NCBI RefSeq assembly: GCF_900105625.1
Contig: NZ_FNSD01000001.1
Coordinates: 124,001 to 188,000 of the forward strand
Direction of reading: 5' to 3'
Length of the DNA: 64,000 nt
Origin: Terriglobus roseus
GTDB taxonomy: Bacteria; Acidobacteriota; Terriglobia; Terriglobales; Acidobacteriaceae
In this document: piece after piece, positions 43,817-54,283 of the stretch
Numbering within the stretch: position 1 is the first letter of the stretch
Layout of the letters: each line of letters begins with the position of its first letter
Translations under genes and position numbers: made by a program
Notes under the pieces: model-generated
Seen by the model: the letters and a program-made list of their open reading frames with translations, nothing else
Databases searched by the model: none
Told to the model about the DNA's origin: nothing

Positions 43817-46800
43817 CTAGGCGGTCTCTCGTCCTGCGTGCAGTTCCTGGAGGTTGTAGACCGTCACGCTTCCGCCCTGCAGGGACGCGATACCTTCGGC
43901 AGCCGCACGTGCTGCGGCAACCGTCGTAATCGTCGGGATACGTGCCAGCACTGCAGCGCGCCGGATTGCCTTCTCATCGAAGAACGTGTCCTGGCCACGC
44001 GGCGTGTTGACGATCAGTTGAATGCGCTCACCCTTGATAAAGTCGACCACGTTCGGTCGGCCTTCCTTGACCTTGTGTACGCGCTCCACTTGCAGGCCCG
44101 CTTCCGACAAGACATCCGCTGTCCCGTGGGTCGCGACGAGATGGAACCCCATCTCAACGAATTGCTTCGCCAGCGGTACGAGCGTCTCCTTGTCGTGATC
44201 ATTCACGCTGAGGAAGACATTGCCTGTCGTGGGAAGGTTCTGACCGGCTGCGATCTGCGCCTTTGCGAAGGCTTCACCGAACGTCTCGGCAACGCCCATC
44301 ACTTCGCCCGTCGAACGCATCTCTGGTCCAAGAACCGGATCGACACCCTGGAACTTGCCCCATGGGAAGACCGGGGACTTCACAAAGTAGTGCGCGCCCG
44401 TTCCGAGATCCCTGCCGCTCGCGAGCTCCGCAGGCAGCAGTTCCTTCAGGGTGCGGCCCGTCATCAAACGCGAAGCGATCTTTGCCAGCGGCACGCCCGT
44501 TGCCTTCGAAACATAAGGAACAGTACGTGATGCACGCGGGTTGACTTCGATGACGTAGACGACGCCACGCTGGATCGCGAACTGGATGTTGCACAGGCCG
44601 ACCACATTCAGTGCGAGAGCAAGCTGCCGTGTGTAGCGGCGGATCTGAGCGAGTACGTCGTCCGTGAGATCGACCGAAGGCAACACGCACGAGGAATCGC
44701 CCGAGTGGATACCGGCCTCTTCGATGTGCTGCATGATGCCCGCGATCAGGACGTCCTTGCCGTCGCAGAGTGCGTCAACGTCCACCTCGGTCGCGTCTTC
44801 CAGGAAGTGGTCGATCAGTACCGGCCGTTCCTGCGAATACTCGATCGCTGTGTTCATGTACTGCACGATCGCAGCATCGTCATAGGCGATGACCATGGCG
44901 CGACCGCCGAGCACAAAGCTGGGACGTACGAGCACCGGATACGTGATCTTGTTCGCACCCGCAAGAGCCTCGGCGACGCTTGTTGCAAGGACGCCGGCAG
45001 GCTGCGGAATCTTCAACTCTTCGATCAGCTTCTGAAAGCGCTTGCGATCTTCCGCGAGTTCAATCGACTCCGGCGAGGTGCCGATGATGGGCACACCAGC
45101 AGCCTTCAACGGCTGCGAGAGGTTCAGCGGCGTCTGCCCGCCGAACTGCACGATCATGCCGATATCCGCACCACCCGAAGCCTCATGCTTGTAGACAGCC
45201 AGCACGTCTTCGAAGGTCAGCGGCTCAAAGTACAGGCGGTCGCTTGTGTCATAGTCGGTCGAAACTGTCTCAGGATTGCAGTTGACCATGATGGTCTCGT
45301 AGCCATCCTCGCGCAACGCGAAAGCCGCGTGGCAGCAGCAGTAATCAAACTCGATGCCCTGTCCGATACGATTTGGACCACTGCCCAGGATGATGATCTT
45401 CTTGCGATCCGTCGGTGCTGCTTCATCCTCTTCGTCGTAGCTGGAGTACAGATACGGCGTGTAGCTCTCGAACTCGGCCGCACAGGTATCGACCAGCTTG
45501 TAGACCGGCATGACGCCCATCTTCTCGCGCAGAGCACGCACCGGCGCCGCTGCATCCTTACCCTCGAGACCCCAGGATGCTGCCAGGATGTCATCGCTGA
45601 CGCCCATGCGCTTCACTGTACGCAGCTGATCTTCGGTGATGGTATCGATGCTGTCACCAGCGGTCGACTTAATCTCGTCGACGATCTGCTTCACCTGGAA
45701 GAGGAACCAGGGATCCATCCCCGTGAGGCGAGCGACCTCGCGCACGGTCATGCCGCGCTCAAAGGCGTAAAGAACATAGCGCAAACGCTCAGGATGAGCC
45801 GTTACCAGGCGCTGCGTCAGACGGCGCGGTTCGATGTCAGCAGCCGAGGCCTTCTTGCCCGTCTCGAGCGAGCGGACGGCCTTCATCATCGCTTCCTTGA
45901 AGGTCCGGCCGATCGCCATCACTTCACCGACCGACTTCATCTGCGGCCCAAGCGACTCATCGGCACCAGGGAATTTCTCAAACTGCCACTTGGGAATCTT
46001 CACGACCACATAGTCAATCGTCGGCTCAAAGCAGGCCGGGGTCGCCTTCGTGATGTCGTTTTGCAACTCGTCCAGCGTGTAGCCGACGGCCAGACGTGCG
46101 GCTATCTTTGCGATCGGGAAGCCTGTCGCCTTCGACGCCAGCGCGGATGAACGAGACACACGCGGGTTCATCTCGATGACGGTCATGCGACCGTTCGCAG
46201 GGTTTACCGCAAACTGCACGTTGCTGCCGCCGGTCTCAACACCAATCTCGCGGATGACGCGGATGGCTGCATCGCGCATGCACTGGTACTCGCGATCGGT
46301 CAGCGTCTGCGCAGGCGCTACAGTGATGGAATCGCCGGTATGCACGCCCATCGGATCGAAGTTTTCAATCGAGCAGATGATGATGACGTTGTCCGCAAGA
46401 TCACGTACAACCTCGAGCTCATACTCTTTCCAACCGAGCACGGACTCTTCCAGCAGGCACTCGCCCACCGGCGAAAGATCCAGGCCGCGCGACAGAATCT
46501 CCGTCAGTTCCTCACGGTTGTAAGCGATGCCGCCGCCCGATCCACCCAGCGTGAACGAGGGACGAATAACTGCGGGGAAGCCGATCTTCTGCGTGAAGTC
46601 CAGGCCGTCACGCAGGTTGTTCACCAGCGCGGAACGCGGCATGTCCAGACCGATCTTGTTCATTGCGTCCTTGAACAAAAGACGGTCTTCTGCCTTCTTG
46701 ATCGCGTCCAGCTTCGCGCCGATCAATTCTACGTTGTACCTGTCGAGCGTCCCCGCATCCGCCATATCGACAGCAAGGTTCAGCGCCGTCTGTCCACCAA

Positions 46801-47098
46801 CCGTGGGCAGCAGTGCGAAGACTCCGGGGCGGCCGCTCTCTTTGAGAAGCTCGCTCTCCACGCGCAGAATCTCTTCCACGTACTTCGGCGTCAGCGGCTC
46901 AACGTAGGTGCGGTCGGCAACCTCCGGGTCCGTCATGATGGACGCCGGGTTGCTGTTAACCAGCACCACCTCATAGCCTTCGGCCTTGAGCGCCTTACAC
47001 GCCTGCGTACCGCTGTAATCAAACTCGGCCGACTGGCCAATGACAATCGGACCAGAGCCGATTACCAGAATCTTTGCGATGTCATTCCTGCGTGGCAT
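43817..47098 (-). CDS. carB: Carbamoyl-phosphate synthase large subunit
   Basis: This 1093-residue enzyme makes carbamoyl phosphate from bicarbonate, ATP and ammonia supplied by CarA. It has two homologous ATP-grasp halves: [20 protein letters not shown] begins the first and [20 protein letters not shown] the second. The central oligomerisation region and the C-terminal MGS-like regulatory domain ([23 protein letters not shown]) are complete, so length and order match the E. coli enzyme. It lies 77 bp after carA with a terminator-like hairpin between them. Confidence 0.97.
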   Translation of the reverse strand: MPRRNDIAKILVIGSGPIVIGQSAEFDYSGTQACKALKAEGYEVVLVNSNPASIMTDPEVADRTYVEPLTPKYVEEILRVESELLKESGRPGVFALLPTVGGQTALNLAVDMADAGTLDRYNVELIGAKLDAIKKAEDRLLFKDAMNKIGLDMPRSALVNNLRDGLDFTQKIGFPAVIRPSFTLGGSGGGIAYNREELTEILSRGLDLSPVGECLLEESVLGWKEYELEVVRDLADNVIIICSIENFDPMGVHTGDSITVAPAQTLTDREYQCMRDAAIRVIREIGVETGGSNVQFAVNPANGRMTVIEMNPRVSRSSALASKATGFPIAKIAARLAVGYTLDELQNDITKATPACFEPTIDYVVVKIPKWQFEKFPGADESLGPQMKSVGEVMAIGRTFKEAMMKAVRSLETGKKASAADIEPRRLTQRLVTAHPERLRYVLYAFERGMTVREVARLTGMDPWFLFQVKQIVDEIKSTAGDSIDTITEDQLRTVKRMGVSDDILAASWGLEGKDAAAPVRALREKMGVMPVYKLVDTCAAEFESYTPYLYSSYDEEDEAAPTDRKKIIILGSGPNRIGQGIEFDYCCCHAAFALREDGYETIMVNCNPETVSTDYDTSDRLYFEPLTFEDVLAVYKHEASGGADIGMIVQFGGQTPLNLSQPLKAAGVPIIGTSPESIELAEDRKRFQKLIEELKIPQPAGVLATSVAEALAGANKITYPVLVRPSFVLGGRAMVIAYDDAAIVQYMNTAIEYSQERPVLIDHFLEDATEVDVDALCDGKDVLIAGIMQHIEEAGIHSGDSSCVLPSVDLTDDVLAQIRRYTRQLALALNVVGLCNIQFAIQRGVVYVIEVNPRASRTVPYVSKATGVPLAKIASRLMTGRTLKELLPAELASGRDLGTGAHYFVKSPVFPWGKFQGVDPVLGPEMRSTGEVMGVAETFGEAFAKAQIAAGQNLPTTGNVFLSVNDHDKETLVPLAKQFVEMGFHLVATHGTADVLSEAGLQVERVHKVKEGRPNVVDFIKGERIQLIVNTPRGQDTFFDEKAIRRAAVLARIPTITTVAAARAAAEGIASLQGGSVTVYNLQELHAGRETA

Positions 47099-47144
47099 CT
47101 ATCTCTTCTCTCTTACTCGCCTGGCGAACACACAAGCTCTCGTG

Positions 47145-47173
47145 AAAAGGGGCATCCTCAGGATGCCCCTTTT
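47145..47173 (-). terminator. Terminator-like hairpin between carA and carB
   Basis: A 13-bp perfect stem (47145-47157 and 47161-47173) with a 3-nt loop begins 3 nt after the carA stop. On the minus strand it ends in a TTTT run. It would stop or attenuate transcription before carB, unless carB has its own promoter. Confidence 0.75.
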
Positions 47174-47175
47174 GA

Positions 47176-48315
47176 TTACTTCTTCCACTCATCCATCATC
47201 TTGCGGAAGTCTTTGAACAGGTAATGCGAATCGTGCGGACCCGGGCTTGCTTCCGGGTGGTACTGCACGCTGAACATCGGATGTTCCTTGTGCTTCAACC
47301 CGGCAACGGTACCGTCATTCAGATTCGTATGCGTCACCGCAACGGTCGCGTCGTCCAGTGTCTCCGGATCGACTGCGTAGTTATGGTTTTGCGAGGTGAT
47401 CTCGACCTTACCCGTCTCAAGATTCTTGATGGGGTGATTCGCTCCATGGTGGCCGAACTTCAGCTTGTAGGTCTTCCCGCCAAGCGCGAGGCCGAAGATC
47501 TGATGTCCCAGGCAGATGCCGAACATTGGCGTCTTGCCCGCAAGGTCCTGCACGTTTTTCTGCGCGTAATCCAGAGGCTCGGGATCGCCAGGACCATTCG
47601 AGAAGAAGACACCGTCTGGGTTCATCGCCAGCACTTCTGCAGCGGAGGTTTTCGCAGGCACCACCGTCACGCGGCAGTTCTCTCGAGCCAGCATACGCAG
47701 GATGTTCTGCTTGATACCGAAGTCATACGCGACGACGTGCATCTGCTTGCCGTCCGTGCTGATGGACGCAGGCAAAAACTTGTCGCCTGTTTCGTTTGCA
47801 GCGCTCGAACTGGAGAACTCATAGGGGGTCTTCGTACTCACCACCGATGCCAGGTCCGTCCCGTCCATCTTGCGAATGGCGCGGGCCTTTGCCACGAGGG
47901 CATCAACGTCCGTCACCTTCGTGGAGATGACGCCACGCATGACGCCGTTCGCGCGCAAATGCCGCACGATGGCGCGCGTGTCGACTTCTGCGATCACGGG
48001 CACGTTGTACTTCTCAAGGTATTCGTCGGTCACCTGCGTTGAGCGCCAGTTGCTGGACACCGGAGAGAACTCCCGTGTCACCAGGCCTTCAATATAGGGT
48101 TTGGTGCTCTCGTCATCATTCGGCGTGGTGCCGTAATTTCCAATCTGCGGATTGGTGAGAACAACGATCTGTCCGGCATAGGAAGGATCGGTGAAGATCT
48201 CCTGATAACCGGTCAATGCAGTGTTGAAAACGACTTCCCCGGAACATTCGGCAGGGGCACCGAAACCTTTACCGCGGAAGATGCGCCCGTCTTCGAGCGC
48301 GAGAATAGCTTGCAT
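47176..48315 (-). CDS. carA: Carbamoyl-phosphate synthase small subunit (glutaminase)
   Basis: This 379-residue glutamine amidotransferase hydrolyses glutamine for CarB. The N-terminal CPSase domain has [17 protein letters not shown] and IGNYG. The glutaminase triad is in [17 protein letters not shown] (Cys) and [14 protein letters not shown] (His, Glu). The start is ATG 48315, preceded by AGGAGAGG, instead of the longer frame from 48366. TAGAAT about 30 nt upstream is the likely -10 box. Confidence 0.96.
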   Translation of the reverse strand: MQAILALEDGRIFRGKGFGAPAECSGEVVFNTALTGYQEIFTDPSYAGQIVVLTNPQIGNYGTTPNDDESTKPYIEGLVTREFSPVSSNWRSTQVTDEYLEKYNVPVIAEVDTRAIVRHLRANGVMRGVISTKVTDVDALVAKARAIRKMDGTDLASVVSTKTPYEFSSSSAANETGDKFLPASISTDGKQMHVVAYDFGIKQNILRMLARENCRVTVVPAKTSAAEVLAMNPDGVFFSNGPGDPEPLDYAQKNVQDLAGKTPMFGICLGHQIFGLALGGKTYKLKFGHHGANHPIKNLETGKVEITSQNHNYAVDPETLDDATVAVTHTNLNDGTVAGLKHKEHPMFSVQYHPEASPGPHDSHYLFKDFRKMMDEWKK

Positions 48316-48344
48316 TGCCTCTCCTACTGGAGTGGATTCAATCG

Positions 48345-48350
48345 ATTCTA
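48345..48350 (-). promoter_or_regulatory. Candidate -10 element of carA
   Basis: TAGAAT on the minus strand lies about 29 nt before the carA ATG, leaving room for a short leader with the AGGAGAGG ribosome site. No pyrimidine-responsive leader structure was recognised. Confidence 0.4.
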
Positions 48351-48424
48351 TCAGCGTTAGGCCCATCGAACGGCATGAACTCTGACTTCCTCGATAGAAC
48401 TTTATGAATCCGCTCCCGCAAGGC

Positions 48425-48733
48425 CTACGTGATGTCGACCAGCACGTCTCCGCCTTCAGTCTTCAGCGGAAAAATATCAACGTGAGCATGCTCTTCCGGA
48501 CAGTTGCCGGTGCTGACCTCAAAACCCCACGCGTGCCACGGGCACACCACGCGATCGCCCTCAATCCAGCCCTCGCCCAGCGGCCCACGGCGATGCGGAC
48601 ACCAGTTGTCCATCGCACTCAGCGTGCCGTTCACATTCGCCAGGCACACATCCACGCCCTGCGCTTCCAACTGCACCACCTTGCCCGGCTGCGGCACTTC
48701 TTCCACACCGCACAAACGAACCCATTGCGCCAT
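48425..48733 (-). CDS. Rieske-type [2Fe-2S] ferredoxin
   Basis: This 102-residue soluble electron carrier has the Rieske motif [12 protein letters not shown] plus [10 protein letters not shown], giving the two Cys/two His ligands. The size and absence of other domains resemble NirD or dioxygenase ferredoxins. No oxygenase or reductase partner lies nearby. GGGAGCAGGG is the ribosome site before ATG 48733. It lies upstream of carA on the same strand. Confidence 0.92.
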   Translation of the reverse strand: MAQWVRLCGVEEVPQPGKVVQLEAQGVDVCLANVNGTLSAMDNWCPHRRGPLGEGWIEGDRVVCPWHAWGFEVSTGNCPEEHAHVDIFPLKTEGGDVLVDIT

Positions 48734-48820
48734 TCCCTGCTCCCATTTGCTCTGTCGAGATTGGATGCAGCATGACCGCACGCGGCGTCCATCGATCCTG
48801 CGCGCTACTATGAACCCAAC

Positions 48821-49774
48821 ATGGCTCAGCAATCCAAGACCTCGTCCAAGTCGCAGTCCCGCAATGCATCCACCCGCCCAACGACGAAGACGGTCGAGGT
48901 TGTGGACCCGCGCTGGCTCCTCCGCATGCTCGGAGCATTCATTGTCCTGGGATTGCTTTGCAGCTATCTGGCGCTCGGCCTGTTGTTCTACATGGGATCG
49001 TGGCAGCTCGTGCTGCATCCCACTCGGACCGCGAATGGCGGCACACGCCTCTCGTCCGAGAAAACCCACTTCGGTCCAAACGGTGCAGGTGACCCACAGC
49101 TTGCGGGAGAATGGCTCAGCGCTCCGGCCAGTTCACCTCGCGCGGACTTCGCTGCGCTCTATCTTCGCGGCGGTGACGGGCAGCTTGATGCTGCTGATGG
49201 ATCGCAGATCGCGCAGTTACATGACCTCGGACTGAATGTTCTCGCCTTCGACTACCGTGGCTACGGCAACAGCGCGCAACGCCCGCATCCCAGCGAAGAC
49301 CGCATGCAGGCCGACGCCGTCTCTGCCTGGGAGTACCTCGCCGCGACGCGTCACATCGCCCCCGATCATGTGATCCTCTTCGGCAGCGGCACCGGTGTTT
49401 CGCTGGCCGTGAAGCTACTACAGAACTATGGCCCCGGCGGCGGCCTGATTGCCTACAACGCGGATTCCACCGTCCGCGCGCGGGTCGCACACGATCCGCG
49501 CAGCCACCTCTTTCCCCTTAGCCTTGTCTTCCACGACAACTTCTCGCTCGACGGTCTGCAGCACATCACGACCCCGAAGCTGCTCTATACCGTAGGCCAC
49601 GCAGATGGCGCTCGAAAAGCCGTCTACCAGACAGCTGCCGACCCTAAGCTGACGGTCGAAGTGCCCACACATGACGCGGCCGCCGAGAAGGCCGCACTCG
49701 TGCGCTTTCTCGACAGCATCCTGCCCGGCGAGGCCTTCCCTGTGCTGACGCCGCAGATGCCTTCGGGAAAATAG
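48821..49774 (+). CDS. Membrane-anchored alpha/beta-hydrolase-like protein without nucleophile
   Basis: This 317-residue protein has a membrane anchor (about 35-65) and a periplasmic alpha/beta-hydrolase fold related to the BEM46/YfhR group (NVLAFDYRGYGNSAQRPHPSE). The nucleophile elbow reads LFGSGTGVSLAV, placing Gly where the family has Ser (GxSxG). The late His (VPTHDAAAEK) is present. It is therefore probably non-catalytic or unusual. A 20-bp tandem duplication spans the stop codon. TACTAT lies 9 nt before the ATG. Confidence 0.78.
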   Translation: MAQQSKTSSKSQSRNASTRPTTKTVEVVDPRWLLRMLGAFIVLGLLCSYLALGLLFYMGSWQLVLHPTRTANGGTRLSSEKTHFGPNGAGDPQLAGEWLSAPASSPRADFAALYLRGGDGQLDAADGSQIAQLHDLGLNVLAFDYRGYGNSAQRPHPSEDRMQADAVSAWEYLAATRHIAPDHVILFGSGTGVSLAVKLLQNYGPGGGLIAYNADSTVRARVAHDPRSHLFPLSLVFHDNFSLDGLQHITTPKLLYTVGHADGARKAVYQTAADPKLTVEVPTHDAAAEKAALVRFLDSILPGEAFPVLTPQMPSGK

Positions 49775-49802
49775 CCACGCGGTCGGGAAAATAGCCACGC
49801 GG
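49763..49802. repeat. Perfect 20-bp tandem duplication at gene end
   Basis: tcgggaaaatagccacgcgg occurs at 49763-49782 and again immediately at 49783-49802. The first copy includes the TAG stop of the hydrolase-like gene, the second is non-coding. It looks like a recent slippage duplication. Confidence 0.9.
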
Positions 49803-49845
49803 TCGCACTCCTGTCGACTTAGCCTGAACGTAGAGGTGTTCGTCC

Positions 49846-50268
49846 ATGGCTCGATTCTTTGATCGTCTGCAGCCCTATGCCCTGCTTCTCCTTCGCGTAG
49901 TCCTGGGCTGCGCGCTGGTATCGGCAAGCTATACAAAGATCATTCCTCACGGCGGTTTCCACGGTAACAACACCTTCGCGGCCATCGAGCACTGGAACGC
50001 CTACGTGATCAAACTGGGTATGCCAGCGTGGCTCGGCACCGTCTCCGCGCTTGGAGAGTTCCTTGGCGGTCTTTGCCTTATCGTTGGCCTGTTCACAAGA
50101 TTCTTCGGTGGTCTCAACACGCTCACGCTGCTCGTCGGCGTCGCCAAGGTCACCTTCCCGGACTACGGTGCCTCAAAATATCCGCTCGCCTGCATGGCAC
50201 TTGCGTTCATCGTGTTGGCCTTCGGCGCAGGCCCGCTGTCTCTGGATCGCAGACTCGGTTGGGAGTAA
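49846..50268 (+). CDS. DoxX-family membrane protein
   Basis: This 140-residue protein has four membrane helices (about 10-28, 60-80, 85-103 and 110-130) and the DoxX core LLLRVVLGCALVSASYTKI, then GEFLGGLCLIVGLFTRFFG. Family members act in quinone-linked or oxidative-stress complexes. GAGGTG precedes the ATG. A 9-bp stem-loop follows about 90 bp after the stop. Confidence 0.85.
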   Translation: MARFFDRLQPYALLLLRVVLGCALVSASYTKIIPHGGFHGNNTFAAIEHWNAYVIKLGMPAWLGTVSALGEFLGGLCLIVGLFTRFFGGLNTLTLLVGVAKVTFPDYGASKYPLACMALAFIVLAFGAGPLSLDRRLGWE

Positions 50269-50597
50269 TTGCAACATCCCATCAATGCTCTGAGTAATTA
50301 ACAATTCTGAAACATTCCCCAACATCACAGCGCTGAAAAAAACACCCAGACGAAGTGAAGGCCTCCGATACTCTGGAGGCCTTACATAAAAGGTGGGAAG
50401 ATTTGGTGCGGATAGGTGAGACCAGGGTCGTAGAAGGGTGACCCCGGCATTATTACTGACTACATCGGATAAGACGCAGTCTCGCTTGAAAGGTTGCGCT
50501 GCAAAAGCTGGTCTTTCTGAGTAATCAAGTTGTATACGCAATCAAATCTGAGATGGATTGCGCAAAACTGTTGAAACCATACGCGCGGCGAGCCAGA
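50269..50597. other. 329-bp intergenic stretch
   Basis: This AT-richer non-coding stretch separates the convergent DoxX and DUF1501 genes. It holds one hairpin (50358-50383) and nothing else I can name. Confidence 0.5.
50358..50383 (+). terminator. Possible terminator stem-loop
   Basis: aaggcctcc (50358-50366) pairs with ggaggcctt (50375-50383) over an 8-nt loop. The T-run is weak. Confidence 0.45.
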
Positions 50598-51842
50598 TCA
50601 GGCAAATCGCAGAAATTGCGCAGGCGTAACGGAGCCGCCCGGAAAGACTGTACTCAGGTCCCGCGTACCCAATGCGTGATAGGTCGCCTCGCCCAACACC
50701 TGCCGAAAATCTGTCGTGATCGCTAAGTCGCGTCCCTCATTTAACTGCTCTTCATCCAACCCAGGCCAGCGGCCATAGACCTTCCCGCCCTTGATACCGC
50801 CGCCCAATACAAACATTACATTTCCGTGACCGTGATCCGTACCGCCCGTGCCGTTCTGCCGCGCCGTTCTTCCGAACTCACTCATGGTCACCAGCGTGAT
50901 CTGTTCTGCGTCCTGGCCCATGTCATTCCAGAAGGCGGCAATCGCTTCGCTGAACTCTTTTAGCCTGTTGGACAGGCGTCCGTTTACGCCGCCCTGCGCC
51001 TGATGCGTATCCCAGTCGCCGATGTCGGCGAAGGCCGCCTCTACTCCAAGGTTTGCCTTCATCAACTGAGCGATCTGCTTCAGGTTGTTGGCGAATGGCG
51101 AATTGGGATAGACCACACCATTCGCCGGTTGGTAGTGCGCCGGATCGGTCGCCTTCAGCATGCGCACAGCTTCGAACGTCTCCTGCCCCTCGCCGCTCAG
51201 GATGCGGTCATGGGTGCCCGCGTACATCGCCTGAAATGCGGCAGAGGCAGCAACACCCTGTGCGCCTTGTCCGCCCACCGAGAAATTTGCAACATTTGAG
51301 ACCGCGACAGCCGGAAGACGCCCCTGCAGCGTGCGCGGAACCTGCGTCCCCAGAGCGACAGCACGGAAGGCGCTCATCGCCTTCGGGTCGATTCGTTCCG
51401 CCTGCAGCGCGCGATTCAACCAGCCGTCCTGGGTGCTCTTAATGCCCGGCGTGCCACTCTCCATATAGTCCTGCGCGTCGAAGTGCGAGCGCGTCGTGTC
51501 GGGCGATCCCACGGCATGGATCGCCGCAAGATGACCTTGCTTGAAGAGCGGCAACAACGGCGCCATGGCTGGATGCAATCCAAATTGCCCATCCAGATCG
51601 AGCACCTCGTTGGGCTGCAATGCGATGGATGGCCGCATGGCGTAGTAGTTCTTCTCCTTGTACGGCACGACGATATTCAAGCCATCGGCCGCGCCCCGCT
51701 GGAAGAGCACGACCAGTTTCTTGCCGTTAGCCTGCGCCGCCGCCTGCTCCGCCATCACACTGCGCACCAGGAAACTCGGCACGGTGGCCGTACCCACGAG
51801 CGCCAGGGCGCCATTTCGAACGAAAGCTCTACGAGAAAACAT
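50598..51842 (-). CDS. DUF1501 family exported protein
   Basis: This 414-residue protein has a Tat-like signal (MFSRRAFVRNGALALVGTA). It contains LVVLFQRGAADGLNIVVPY, AVGSPDTTRSHFDAQDYMESG, FADIGDWDTHQAQGG and EFGRTARQNGTGGTDHGHG. These metal-ligand-like residues give DUF1501 an alkaline-phosphatase/sulfatase-like look. Function is unknown. It is paired downstream of the DUF1800 gene, the usual arrangement of this family. GGGGGG forms the ribosome site. Confidence 0.92.
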   Translation of the reverse strand: MFSRRAFVRNGALALVGTATVPSFLVRSVMAEQAAAQANGKKLVVLFQRGAADGLNIVVPYKEKNYYAMRPSIALQPNEVLDLDGQFGLHPAMAPLLPLFKQGHLAAIHAVGSPDTTRSHFDAQDYMESGTPGIKSTQDGWLNRALQAERIDPKAMSAFRAVALGTQVPRTLQGRLPAVAVSNVANFSVGGQGAQGVAASAAFQAMYAGTHDRILSGEGQETFEAVRMLKATDPAHYQPANGVVYPNSPFANNLKQIAQLMKANLGVEAAFADIGDWDTHQAQGGVNGRLSNRLKEFSEAIAAFWNDMGQDAEQITLVTMSEFGRTARQNGTGGTDHGHGNVMFVLGGGIKGGKVYGRWPGLDEEQLNEGRDLAITTDFRQVLGEATYHALGTRDLSTVFPGGSVTPAQFLRFA

Positions 51843-51980
51843 CTTTGGTACCCCCCACCGGTTTCGCCGGCGACTTCAGCTCTTTGGACCGACTAGACCG
51901 AAACGTTCGGCGCGCGACTCCGTTCGGAAGACCGCCAATCGGATGCGACCTTCTTGAGTGCTCTACTGCCATGAGTGGCA

Positions 51981-54161
51981 CTACCGTCGCTGAAACTCCG
52001 GTGAACCGAGCAACAGTCCTGCCATCGCAGCAGCCTGTTTATCCGCGGGAGCCGGACCGGGCTTGATGACTGCCACACCCAGTCCACGCGGTGGAGCCAT
52101 TCCCTTCTGCGGCGGCGGGCCCTTAACCTTACCGGCCATCATCGCGTCCAGACGATCCTGCTGCTGCGCCTGCTTCTCCGCATCGGTCAACTGACGCGTG
52201 CCAGTCGCGGAGAACTGTTGTGCTGCCTGCTGCGCCGTCGCATCGTTTCCCTGCGTGATTACAGCGGTCCGCGTCTGGGCGCTCACGGGTACTTCAAAGA
52301 GCCGCGATTCCAATAGCGATTCCTTGCGGCTGGCGTCAGGATCCGCCGCACCCGAGCCCGAAGTCAGGGATACAGGACGGATCGTCGGCGCGCCACTTGC
52401 CAGCACAGGCATCCAGTCCACCGTTGCCCCGCCAATGCGATTCGTGCTGAGCGACAGGGAGAAGTTCATCCGGTTGATGAGTGCGGACGATGACAACCAG
52501 GTAGCCTCATCCCACTTGTAGCCGGTCGGCGGCTGGCAGCCATACAGCGGCATGCCGAGTTGCTGCAGTGACTGGATCAATGGCTGCGGATTCGATATCT
52601 CGGCGCCACTCGCGCGAACCGCGCTGGTGACATACTCCAGCGGCGTCTTCAGTTTGGCATTGACCGTTGCCGTCGTGAAAAATTCCGGGGAATGCACCAT
52701 CGCGCGGAGCACCTGCTTGATGTCCCCGTTGCTCGTAAGGAAGGCTTTGGCCATGCGGTCGACCATGGCCTGTGGCGGACTGTCGCTGACGAAGCGCTGC
52801 GCAATTTCTGTCGAGATAAAGTGCGCAGTCGCCGGGCTGGTCGCCAGCATGTGCAGCGCCTGGTACCCCTCTTCCTCACCGCTTGGCTGGATCGTCCTGC
52901 CCAGCACCGTCTTCGGGCCCGGTTCGTGCCGATTCATGTTGAAGTTGTAGGCGCCACCATCGTATGGCCGGTCGAGTGTCCAGCCGGTGAAGACCTTCGC
53001 CAGTTCGGTGACATCCTTCTGCGTATAGCCGCCATTCACGCCGAGCGTATGCAGCTCCATGACCTCGCGGGCGTAGTTCTCGTTCAGGCCCAGATCCTGC
53101 TTGTTCTTCGGATTCTTGTTCGCGCGCACCGCTGCGATGGAGTTCGGTCCCATGCTGGTTGCGTTGTTCAGATACATCAGCATTGCCGGACTTTGCGCCG
53201 TCGCAATCAGCAGGTCTTCAAACTTACCCAGGGCGTGCGAGCGAATCGTCTGTTCGTAGTCGGGGAGCACCGCCGGTATCTGGCCGTTCGCACCCACGAA
53301 GACATTAAAATGATTCAGCCAGAAGTCGGTCATCACCGCTTCAAGCTGACGCTCCGAGTAGATGTCCCGCAGCAGCCTGGCTCCCTGCGTCTCCGCGTTG
53401 ATCATGCGGTTGGTACCAGAGAGCGCCAGCAGCGTCTCTTTCTGCAATGGCGTCATGCCGTCCGTCAGCTTCGCCTCCAACGGCCCGCGGGCTCCCTTCC
53501 GTAGGGCGATCAAGTCGGCCGGCGGCATGCTCAACAGGCGGCCATAGCGATCGTTCGGGGCGAGCGACACCAGCGAATCGACCTCAGCCTTCGGCATCGC
53601 TGGAGTGCTCTGTTCCAGGTTCACGACCGCTGCCTGCGCCTGGGCGGCGACGCTCTGCGTGGAACCATTCATCATCATGGCGTCCGCAGTGCCGGTTTTG
53701 GCAGCATCAGCCTTGGCCTTGTTCTCGCGGATCATCTGGTAGAACTCGACCTGGTCACCGACGATAGCGCGCAGTTCGGGGTCATTCGGCAGCACGCCGG
53801 TCTTGGCGATCTGTCGCAGCGTCGCCGGTTCCGGGTACCGACGCAGACGATCGCTCTGTGTCATTCGAAGCGCCGGGTAAGCATCCAGTCTGCCCTCAAA
53901 TGCGCTGTCGTTAATGGTTTGAGGCTGCAACTGGCGCTCGAACCATGATTCGACTCCAAGAGACTCAAGCGAAAGGAGTTCCGACTTTGTTGGGCCGAAG
54001 GTGAGACGATTCAGAATCAGGTTGGCGCGCGCTTCTTTGTCCAACGGACGCGTCACCGGCGCTGGCTTTTTTGCAGCGGTCGCGCTCAGCGGTCCGAGGG
54101 CTAAGCAACCACATAACGCTGCGGAAAGCATGAAACGAAACCGGTGTTGAGCGATGCCCAT
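51981..54161 (-). CDS. DUF1800 family exported protein
   Basis: This 726-residue protein has a signal peptide (about 1-29). DUF1800 signatures are ILNRLTFGPTKSELLSLES, MTDFWLNHFNVFVG, LGLNENYAREVMELHTLGV and VTELAKVFTGWTLDRPYDGG. The C-terminus (after about 650) is Gln/Ala/Pro-rich. Function is unknown; it is normally encoded with a DUF1501 partner, which follows 138 bp downstream here. GAGGTG precedes the ATG. Confidence 0.92.
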   Translation of the reverse strand: MGIAQHRFRFMLSAALCGCLALGPLSATAAKKPAPVTRPLDKEARANLILNRLTFGPTKSELLSLESLGVESWFERQLQPQTINDSAFEGRLDAYPALRMTQSDRLRRYPEPATLRQIAKTGVLPNDPELRAIVGDQVEFYQMIRENKAKADAAKTGTADAMMMNGSTQSVAAQAQAAVVNLEQSTPAMPKAEVDSLVSLAPNDRYGRLLSMPPADLIALRKGARGPLEAKLTDGMTPLQKETLLALSGTNRMINAETQGARLLRDIYSERQLEAVMTDFWLNHFNVFVGANGQIPAVLPDYEQTIRSHALGKFEDLLIATAQSPAMLMYLNNATSMGPNSIAAVRANKNPKNKQDLGLNENYAREVMELHTLGVNGGYTQKDVTELAKVFTGWTLDRPYDGGAYNFNMNRHEPGPKTVLGRTIQPSGEEEGYQALHMLATSPATAHFISTEIAQRFVSDSPPQAMVDRMAKAFLTSNGDIKQVLRAMVHSPEFFTTATVNAKLKTPLEYVTSAVRASGAEISNPQPLIQSLQQLGMPLYGCQPPTGYKWDEATWLSSSALINRMNFSLSLSTNRIGGATVDWMPVLASGAPTIRPVSLTSGSGAADPDASRKESLLESRLFEVPVSAQTRTAVITQGNDATAQQAAQQFSATGTRQLTDAEKQAQQQDRLDAMMAGKVKGPPPQKGMAPPRGLGVAVIKPGPAPADKQAAAMAGLLLGSPEFQRR

Positions 54162-54283
54162 GAAGCACCTCGGGGCTGGATCTCAAGGCGACCAAAGCCG
54201 CCGGACTCCAGAGAAAACCCAGTAGCCGCAGCATTGTTGCGGCTACTACTAGTTTCCGAGGTCATCTTACGCCCGCGGGCGGG

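Noticed and set aside
49763-49802. Mobile element end or attachment site
   Set aside because: It is a simple 20-bp tandem duplication with no transposase, integrase or flanking target repeats.
50358-50383. Hairpin as part of a small RNA gene
   Set aside because: Only one simple 9-bp stem is visible, better explained as a terminator or chance palindrome.
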